Shown here: in pieces, positions 1 through 5,147 of the stretch
How the letters are laid out: every line of letters starts with the position of its first letter
Position numbering within the stretch: the stretch's first letter is position 1
Assembly (NCBI GenBank): GCA_014729705.1
Contig: WJJK01000192.1
Location: 1-6,779, forward strand
Origin: Candidatus Altarchaeales archaeon
GTDB lineage: Archaea; Altiarchaeota; Altiarchaeia; IMC4; SCGC-AAA252-I15
Direction of reading: 5' to 3'
Length of the DNA: 6,779 bases
The notes under the pieces: generated by a model
The model's input: the letters and a program-made list of their open reading frames with translations, nothing else
Told to the model about the DNA's origin: nothing
Database searches by the model: none
Program-made: the position numbers and the translations under genes

Positions 1-1110
1 CCCCACTTCAACCTCGCCTTCATAGAGGAATTAGTGGGGGTTCTCAGGGGATTCGAGGATAAACCGACAATCTATTTAACCGGTGCCCATGGGACCGTAG
101 CGCCTGACTGGGTTTTCAACAAGTTCTCTGTGGATTTCGTGATAGCAGGGGAGCCTGAAGAAACCATATACCGTATATGCGCAGGCGAAAACCCAAAAGA
201 CGTTGAGGGAGTAATATATATGAGTGGCGGGAGGTTGGTTAGGAATCCGCCTGCCGAGCCCGTTGACTTGGATTCCCTGCCTAACCCCGCATTCCACCTT
301 CTGCCCATGGACAAATACTACTATGAAATAATGGGGGATCACTTCACACTGCTTGAGGGGTCTCGGGGATGCCCCTTTAACTGTGTCTTTTGCTTGAAAA
401 AAATGTATTCAGGATACAGGAAGAAAAGCCCCCAAAAACTCATCGAGGAAATAGATTATGTTGTGGCAAAGCAGGATGTTAGAAACATTTACTTCATCGA
501 CTTGGAGTTCACCGTCAACCGGCAGCAGGTTGAATGCGTATGCAGACATTTGATTGAGAAAAAATATTCCCTCCGCTGGTGCTGTCAGACCCGCGCGGAT
601 TCGTTAGACGAGGAACTGCTTAAATTAATGCGGGATGCTGGATGCGTGTTAATACATTTCGGCGTTGAAACAGGCGACCCCGATATAATGAGGGATATCG
701 GGAAAAACATCACGTTAGAGGATATTGAGGAGGGCTTCAGGCTAACCCATAAGATGGGTATTGATTCTGCGGGTTTTTTTATGTTCGGTTTCCCGGGGGA
801 AACCAAAGAGAACATGGAGAAAACCATTGATTTCGCCAAGAAACTGAATCCCGTCTACGCGAGTTTCCATTCAGCCGCCCCCTACCCCGGGACTAGAATG
901 AACGAGTATTATCGGGGTAGGCAGGTGTTCCCGTTATGTGTTGAAAACGAATTCAGTTTAGGGGAGCTTAGGGCGGTGGTCAGGCGCGCATTCCTATCAT
1001 TCTACCTTAGACCCGGATACGTAATATCAAGGATACTGAGGGGCAACCCCCGCTCTTGGTGGCAGCAGATAAAGCTTTTCACAAGATACATCACTAAATC
1101 CAAGATTTAG
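1..1110 (+). CDS. B12-binding-domain radical SAM enzyme, C-terminal part (5' end outside window)
   Basis: This is a radical SAM enzyme of the cobalamin-binding class (BchE/hopanoid-type superfamily), cut by the left edge. Codon 1 of the window is already in frame, so the GTG at 34 is internal rather than the start. Residues below count from the first window codon. The remaining N-terminal part (about 1-65) looks like the end of a B12-binding domain, with TGAHGTVAP and then FVIAGEPEETIY. The [4Fe-4S]-ligating CxxxCxxC is C124, C128 and C131 in GCPFNCVFC. Further radical SAM core motifs are GVETGDPDIM from 221 and FGFPGET at 262-268, followed by PYPGT. The protein ends with a basic, aromatic tail (FYLRPGY) common in this class. 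The family makes a 5'-deoxyadenosyl radical for methylation, cyclisation or rearrangement, often of lipids, pigments or sugars. The substrate cannot be read here. The DxHxxG cobalamin-ligand motif, if present, lies off the window. The stop is TAG at 1108. Confidence 0.93.
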   Translation, partial: PHFNLAFIEELVGVLRGFEDKPTIYLTGAHGTVAPDWVFNKFSVDFVIAGEPEETIYRICAGENPKDVEGVIYMSGGRLVRNPPAEPVDLDSLPNPAFHLLPMDKYYYEIMGDHFTLLEGSRGCPFNCVFCLKKMYSGYRKKSPQKLIEEIDYVVAKQDVRNIYFIDLEFTVNRQQVECVCRHLIEKKYSLRWCCQTRADSLDEELLKLMRDAGCVLIHFGVETGDPDIMRDIGKNITLEDIEEGFRLTHKMGIDSAGFFMFGFPGETKENMEKTIDFAKKLNPVYASFHSAAPYPGTRMNEYYRGRQVFPLCVENEFSLGELRAVVRRAFLSFYLRPGYVISRILRGNPRSWWQQIKLFTRYITKSKI

Positions 1111-1113
1111 GGG

Positions 1114-1121
1114 ATATATTT
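1114..1121 (+). promoter_or_regulatory. Possible TATA box (box A) for the glycosyltransferase gene
   Basis: ATATATTT lies in the 37-bp gap between the radical SAM gene and the glycosyltransferase ATG at 1148. Its centre is about 30 bp before that ATG, so an archaeal transcript would begin about 0-6 nt before the start codon. No Shine-Dalgarno-like sequence precedes the ATG, which fits a leaderless mRNA. Such AT-rich strings are common by chance, and read-through from the upstream gene is equally possible. Confidence 0.4.
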
Positions 1122-1147
1122 GCTTATGCAACCATAGTTAGATGTAA

Positions 1148-1828
1148 ATGGACGCAAGCATCCTAATCCCGGTATACAACGAGCAGGAGATACTCTCAGA
1201 ATCCCTGAACAGGTTGAATAAGTACCTGGATCTATATGGCTTGGACTGTGAAATCATTGTGTGCTCCAACGGCTCAACCGACGGCACAGAAGACATAGGC
1301 AAAGTCCTTGAGGAAAAATACCCTAAACTTACCTTCATTAAAACAGATGAGAGGGGAGTGGGTTGGGCTTTCAGGAAAATGGTTGAGACCGCTAAAACAA
1401 ATAAATTGGTTTCCGTTGACGCGGATCTTACAACCGATATGGGATTCATACCTCAATCAATAAAACTCTTAGACGACTACGACATAGTGGTGGGTTCAAA
1501 GAGGATGGGGGAGCAAAACCGCCCCTTAACCCGGATAATCATCTCAAAGACGTTCATTGGATTAGTGAAACTGCTTTTAGGCCTTTATTTCGGAGACTAC
1601 AGTATCGGGGCTAAAGCCTACCGCAAAGACAAGATAACCCCCTACACCAAAAAAATAGATCACGGCTCCTCCTACGTCATAGAAGTGATTTATTACGTTA
1701 AGGCGGGGAATAATGTGATAGAGATACCTGTCGTATGCTCGGATTCACGGGGGAGTAAATTCAATATCATAGATGAAATAAGTTATCGGGCCGTAAATCT
1801 CTTCAGATTCTGGTGGGCTGTGAAATAA
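1148..1828 (+). CDS. Family 2 glycosyltransferase, dolichyl-phosphate sugar synthase-like
   Basis: A complete 226-residue GT2 (GT-A fold) enzyme. It shows the N-terminal nucleotide-binding strand with IPVYNE (7-12), NGSTDGT (41-47), the metal-binding DxD as D91-A-D93 in SVDADLT, GSKRM at 116-120, DYSIGAKAYRKD at 150-161, and SDSRGSK at 198-204, the counterpart of the DxRxxGSK region of dolichyl-phosphate mannose synthases. Length matches single-domain DPM1-type enzymes. There is no C-terminal pair of membrane helices, so it is probably a peripheral cytoplasmic-face enzyme that transfers a sugar from a nucleotide-sugar to a polyprenyl (dolichyl) phosphate; the actual sugar is unknown. The codon just before the ATG is an in-frame TAA (1145-1147), which fixes the start at 1148 or later. 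No ribosome binding site is visible. Its last 46 bp overlap the 3' end of the opposing membrane protein gene. The main alternative is another GT2 acting directly on a glycan. Confidence 0.93.
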   Translation: MDASILIPVYNEQEILSESLNRLNKYLDLYGLDCEIIVCSNGSTDGTEDIGKVLEEKYPKLTFIKTDERGVGWAFRKMVETAKTNKLVSVDADLTTDMGFIPQSIKLLDDYDIVVGSKRMGEQNRPLTRIIISKTFIGLVKLLLGLYFGDYSIGAKAYRKDKITPYTKKIDHGSSYVIEVIYYVKAGNNVIEIPVVCSDSRGSKFNIIDEISYRAVNLFRFWWAVK

Positions 1829-4251
1829 AAAAAGGCCGTCAATATTACCCCTGCAACCGTCATTAACCTGCCCAACCAATCCACCCAGGTTTTGGCGAAA
1901 ACCAATTCAACCTCATTTGATGTGGGATGAACCAGCATGAAGGAGGGTGAAGCCAGATAAATTTGTTCTCCAGAGGTCGACTGCCAGTTGGGGTGGTAGG
2001 ATACGCTTATGTAGTGGGGTTGGCCGGGGCAGGTGGTGGTAAACGAAATCCTCTCCCGCCCGACATCCTCCACCACCTCACAGGATACGTGCAGGGGGTT
2101 TCTTTCAACAGCCGATAAGCGGCCGTCTGAGACCACCTCACCGAATACCGCCAGTTGACTGGGTGTGATCCTCTTGGTATGCACTAAAGGCACGTCCACT
2201 AAATCTATTTTCTTAAACCAGTCGTAGAAGTCGGTTTTCCAATCAGAGGATTCAAACAAAACCGGCTTATACTTGGGTACTGTAACGTATTGGTTGGGGT
2301 TTTCTGTGAGCTCGTAAACCCTGAAAGGCGGGAATGTATCAATTAATCTGAGGCTTGAAATATTTTCCGCAGCCTTAAAGGCTTTATCGGTTCTTGCTAT
2401 GTAGTATTGCACGTTAAACAAACGCATGTGTTTCACCCCCCTCTCAAGATCAAACCGGGTGCAGGGGTATTTACCGTGGAAGGGACATGATTGTTGCCTG
2501 CTGACCTCGGATTGCACGTAGAAGACGTAGGGAGAGGAGGGGGAGGACTGCATGTATAATCCTTCAAGGGTTGAACGCCCCGAGAAAAGAGGAATGGACT
2601 CAAACGCCCTTAACGTGCCTGCGGCGTTGTGGGCGGTGTTGTGTTCATAGACTACGCGGGGGTCGGAGTAATCCCCCGAAACCGCCTCATTAACCTTTTT
2701 GAATGCCGGCCAAAGGGTTTTTTTCTCAAAACCCTGGTAATTCCAGCGAACCCAATCGTGTATGTAGCCTTCATATTTGCCGTCAAACACGTCCTCCAAC
2801 AAATCCGCGCCGGTGTGAACCAGAGAGTCTTTTTTACTTACAAAGGACCGGCTTAAAGCCCGATGATCATGCACCCAGAAAACAGTTAACAGAAGAACTA
2901 GCACAGGAATAAGCCAGACGCCCTTAAGGTTGCGTGACAGCCGGGATACTGTTGCCGCTGAGACGAGAAAGACTATGAGGTAGGTGAAGGGTAAGAAACG
3001 TATGTCCACTACGCCAAGCAGGCTTGCGAAGTTGAAAAAAATCATGCAAAGGAAGGTGGTGAAAGAAAAATACTTCATTCTATCATCGTCTGAAAAGACA
3101 ACCCCAAGAAGGGTTAACGGCGCGAATAATAACAGGATTAGTCTGCGGGCGTGGAAGGCATCCCCCCAGAGGACGTCGGATACAGCGCCCACCAAGTATG
3201 TGTCGTCTACGTGTCGGGGGAAGTTGAGAAGCGAAACATCCAGGACGCATAAAACCAAAAGCAGCCCCAAAAGAAATGCAGCCGCCTTCACCAGACGGTC
3301 TTTGAATGAGAGAACCAGTCCAACAAAATACAGGCCTAGGAAGGGCCAGATGATGGGGGGGACGAGCTCCTCTGAAATGATCCAAACAAGGTCATAGGAG
3401 GTGGTGTAGGGTAACCCGGATAAAAGCGGCAGAATCCAGAAACCACATAAAAGAAAGGAGGGTACATAGACTTTAGCGAGGTATTTCACGCGCCTGAGGA
3501 AGAGGCCTGTGAACTCCTTTTGACGCTCCCAAAATCCAGGGAAAACAAGGATTATTGATGTTGTGACTACGAAAAGCACAGTGTATACGTGGGTTAAAGC
3601 CACTAAAGCCAAAAGTATTATGTTTAAGACTACGTGCCTGTCTTCTTTGAGGCCACGGTATAGGGATCCGAGGAAAAGGAACGCCAGCGCGAGGCTTATG
3701 CCGTAGCTGAATTCCCCTGCCAAGGTGCTCGGTATGTTTCCACCCCACATGCTGTGGTTCTCCATATAAAGGAAGGGCAGGGTGAATACGGCGGCTATCT
3801 GGGGGGCGGGGAAACGATAACCTAAGAACCGCATAGCCTGGTACGCGCATAAGGGCAGGAGGAAAACCCCCAATACTGTTATGAGTTTAAACGCTATTTG
3901 AAGAGGCAGGACGTAGGATAGCAGCGCTATCAATACGAAGGGCAGGGGGAAGTAGAACTGGAAAAGCGGCATCCCCGCATACCAGCCCGGCATCCACCCG
4001 ATGACTTCCGCCTTTGGCAGAAGATGTTCCTTCAGGTATTTGGCGGGGTAGTAGTGGCTTGCCATGTCCCCTCCGGCGGTGATTGTTTCAAGAAACATTA
4101 AATCCGGGGGGAAGGTTTGGATTAAATATAAATAGATTGCGGTGAAGCATAGGAGGGTTGACGCCGCCTGCCCTAAATCCCAGTCAACCTCTAAACTGAA
4201 TCCCGAAAAGATTTCCCTGAAATCAATCTGGAATTTTAGTTTGCGTCTCAC
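1783..4251 (-). CDS. GT-C-like polytopic membrane protein ('6-pyruvoyl-tetrahydropterin synthase-related' family)
   Basis: An 822-residue integral membrane protein. A short cytoplasmic N-terminus leads into a first helix at about 29-47. An outer loop follows with GGDMASHYYPAKYLKEHL (60-77), containing an acidic D62 and H66, then GWYAGMPLFQFYFPLPF (89-105). About ten more hydrophobic segments run to about 460. WGGNIPSTLAGEFSYG (169-184) is a signature I associate with this family. A long soluble domain (about 462-790) follows, then a final helix (about 793-810) and a basic tail. The layout (acidic residue in the first loop, many helices, large extracytoplasmic C-terminal domain) resembles GT-C glycosyltransferases that use polyprenyl-phosphate sugars. 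The 'pterin synthase' family name is misleading because no such enzyme is present. The start is GTG, preceded by AGGT six bases upstream, with no in-frame ATG nearby. It lies 12 bp downstream of the Ig-domain gene, so the two are probably cotranscribed. The role in glycan transfer is inferred. Confidence 0.85.
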   Translation of the reverse strand: MRRKLKFQIDFREIFSGFSLEVDWDLGQAASTLLCFTAIYLYLIQTFPPDLMFLETITAGGDMASHYYPAKYLKEHLLPKAEVIGWMPGWYAGMPLFQFYFPLPFVLIALLSYVLPLQIAFKLITVLGVFLLPLCAYQAMRFLGYRFPAPQIAAVFTLPFLYMENHSMWGGNIPSTLAGEFSYGISLALAFLFLGSLYRGLKEDRHVVLNIILLALVALTHVYTVLFVVTTSIILVFPGFWERQKEFTGLFLRRVKYLAKVYVPSFLLCGFWILPLLSGLPYTTSYDLVWIISEELVPPIIWPFLGLYFVGLVLSFKDRLVKAAAFLLGLLLVLCVLDVSLLNFPRHVDDTYLVGAVSDVLWGDAFHARRLILLLFAPLTLLGVVFSDDDRMKYFSFTTFLCMIFFNFASLLGVVDIRFLPFTYLIVFLVSAATVSRLSRNLKGVWLIPVLVLLLTVFWVHDHRALSRSFVSKKDSLVHTGADLLEDVFDGKYEGYIHDWVRWNYQGFEKKTLWPAFKKVNEAVSGDYSDPRVVYEHNTAHNAAGTLRAFESIPLFSGRSTLEGLYMQSSPSSPYVFYVQSEVSRQQSCPFHGKYPCTRFDLERGVKHMRLFNVQYYIARTDKAFKAAENISSLRLIDTFPPFRVYELTENPNQYVTVPKYKPVLFESSDWKTDFYDWFKKIDLVDVPLVHTKRITPSQLAVFGEVVSDGRLSAVERNPLHVSCEVVEDVGRERISFTTTCPGQPHYISVSYHPNWQSTSGEQIYLASPSFMLVHPTSNEVELVFAKTWVDWLGRLMTVAGVILTAFFYFTAHQNLKRFTAR

Positions 4252-4263
4252 GATTAAACCTGT

Positions 4264-5094
4264 CTATTGTTTTTTCTTCTCCCCCGGCTGCCCGCCCCTA
4301 AACTGCAGGTAAATGAAGCCGGCTACAACCAGCATCAATAAAACAAAAAAGATAGGCATATAGGTTGTGGGGGACAGCATTTTTTTCTCCTCCTTCACCT
4401 GTATCTGAGCGGAGGATATAAAGCTGTAGTGGTAATCATCTTCGTATTCGATGACCGCCATTATAAAGTAGGTGCTCTCAGGCAGTGCGCCGAAATTCTC
4501 GATCATTATGGTTTTCTCCGCGGTTTCCTGGGCGGGCACGTGAACTTCCGTCTCGTATACGCTTGATTTAAGTTCATCGGGGAGGATGAAGCGGACATTA
4601 ACCCTCTGGGGGGATGAACCTTTGTTTAAAATCTCTAGAGTAAGGGGAGTCGACGCCTCCCCGTAGATGACTGCGGGCTTCATTCTACTGCGTATTAATT
4701 GAGGCCGGGATTTCCCTATCCTCATCAATCCGGCTGTTATCGTGGAAAAAGGGTAGGCGTTCGCATCCGAGTAATGGGTTTTCAACACAACAGGGTACGT
4801 CCCATCAAGGATTGAATCAGGCAGGCTCACGTTAAATGAAGTCGCGTGGGGGGAGTGTGGCGCAAGCGTGCCTAAGTATCTTGAGTCGGCTGCGAATCCG
4901 TGGGGGAGTATCAGTTCAGCCCGCACGTCATGGGCGGCTTCATCCCCCTGGTTTATTAGGGATGCGTTTACTTGAGCGGAATCGTCTTGGAGTTGTCTGG
5001 GAAGATTTAGGGTGACTTTCATCTGGATAAAGGAGGCGGAAACTATCAAAGGTAAAACTCCTAAAACAAAAAAAACATGAAATCCCCGATTCAT
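4264..5094 (-). CDS. Secreted, membrane-anchored protein with two Ig-like (NEW3/CARDB-type) domains
   Basis: A 276-residue protein with an N-terminal hydrophobic signal sequence (about 4-22), two beta-sandwich-like domains, a C-terminal helix (about 246-265) and a short basic tail ending EKKKQ. Domain 1 (about 26-120) has the NEW3/CARDB-like pattern: a hydrophobic strand, INQGDEAAHDV, LILPHGF, LGTLAPHSP and the strand GTYPVVLKTHYSD. Domain 2 (about 138-232) repeats it with ILNKGSSPQRVNVRFILP. The bulk should sit outside the membrane, anchored by the C-terminal helix. There are two N-glycosylation sequons, N43-A-S and N88-V-S. I chose ATG at 5094 over an in-frame GTG at 5103, because that GTG lies inside AGGTGG, a good ribosome binding site five bases before the ATG. 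The gene ends 12 bp before the GT-C-like protein, suggesting one operon and perhaps one complex. No enzymatic motif is visible; a binding or scaffold role is inferred. Confidence 0.8.
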   Translation of the reverse strand: MNRGFHVFFVLGVLPLIVSASFIQMKVTLNLPRQLQDDSAQVNASLINQGDEAAHDVRAELILPHGFAADSRYLGTLAPHSPHATSFNVSLPDSILDGTYPVVLKTHYSDANAYPFSTITAGLMRIGKSRPQLIRSRMKPAVIYGEASTPLTLEILNKGSSPQRVNVRFILPDELKSSVYETEVHVPAQETAEKTIMIENFGALPESTYFIMAVIEYEDDYHYSFISSAQIQVKEEKKMLSPTTYMPIFFVLLMLVVAGFIYLQFRGGQPGEKKKQ

Positions 5095-5099
5095 TGATT

Positions 5100-5105
5100 C
5101 CACCT
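5100..5105 (-). promoter_or_regulatory. Ribosome binding site that sets the start of the Ig-domain gene
   Basis: Read on the minus strand this is AGGTGG, then AATCA, then ATG. It matches the archaeal anti-Shine-Dalgarno with normal spacing. It contains the GTG (5101-5103) that would otherwise be a longer start with no ribosome binding site of its own, so it supports translation from ATG at 5094. Confidence 0.65.
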
Positions 5106-5119
5106 ATTTAAATTGAGAG

Positions 5120-5127
5120 TATAAATA
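5120..5127 (+). promoter_or_regulatory. TATA box for the cysteine-rich pilin-like gene
   Basis: TATAAATA is centred about 24 bp before the ATG at 5147. With the usual archaeal spacing, transcription would start at or within a few bases of the start codon. No Shine-Dalgarno sequence lies between (CCTTAAGCCATATAAA), so the mRNA is probably leaderless. On the minus strand the same site reads TATTTATA and could instead serve the divergent operon. Confidence 0.6.
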
Positions 5128-5137
5128 ATACCTTAAG

Positions 5138-5147
5138 CCATATAAAA
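5138..5147 (-). promoter_or_regulatory. TATA box for the divergent Ig-domain/GT-C operon
   Basis: On the minus strand this reads TTTTATATGG, close to the archaeal box A. It predicts a start of transcription near 5117, giving a leader of roughly 23 nt that includes the AGGTGG ribosome binding site. The site abuts the ATG of the plus-strand gene, so the two divergent promoters are interleaved. The alternative minus-strand box at 5120-5127 would give a transcript too short to carry the ribosome binding site. Confidence 0.5.

Noticed and set aside
34..36. GTG as the start of the radical SAM gene
   Set aside because: The frame is open to the first base of the window and the upstream codons read as plausible protein. 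The B12-binding domain would be cut short, so the gene begins off the left edge.
774..780. T7 run resembling an archaeal terminator
   Set aside because: It encodes FF just before the conserved FGFPGE motif of the radical SAM gene, and the frame continues intact to the normal C-terminus.
2629..3850. Plus- and minus-strand frames of 69-137 codons inside the membrane protein gene
   Set aside because: They are out-of-frame shadows within a clear 822-codon gene, with no recognisable domains or start signals.
1783..4251. 6-pyruvoyl-tetrahydropterin synthase activity for the membrane protein
   Set aside because: The family name is historical. The sequence is a polytopic membrane protein with no pterin synthase zinc-histidine motifs.
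5101..5103. GTG as the start of the Ig-domain gene (279 residues)
   Set aside because: It lies inside the AGGTGG ribosome binding site of the ATG nine bases on, and has no site of its own upstream.
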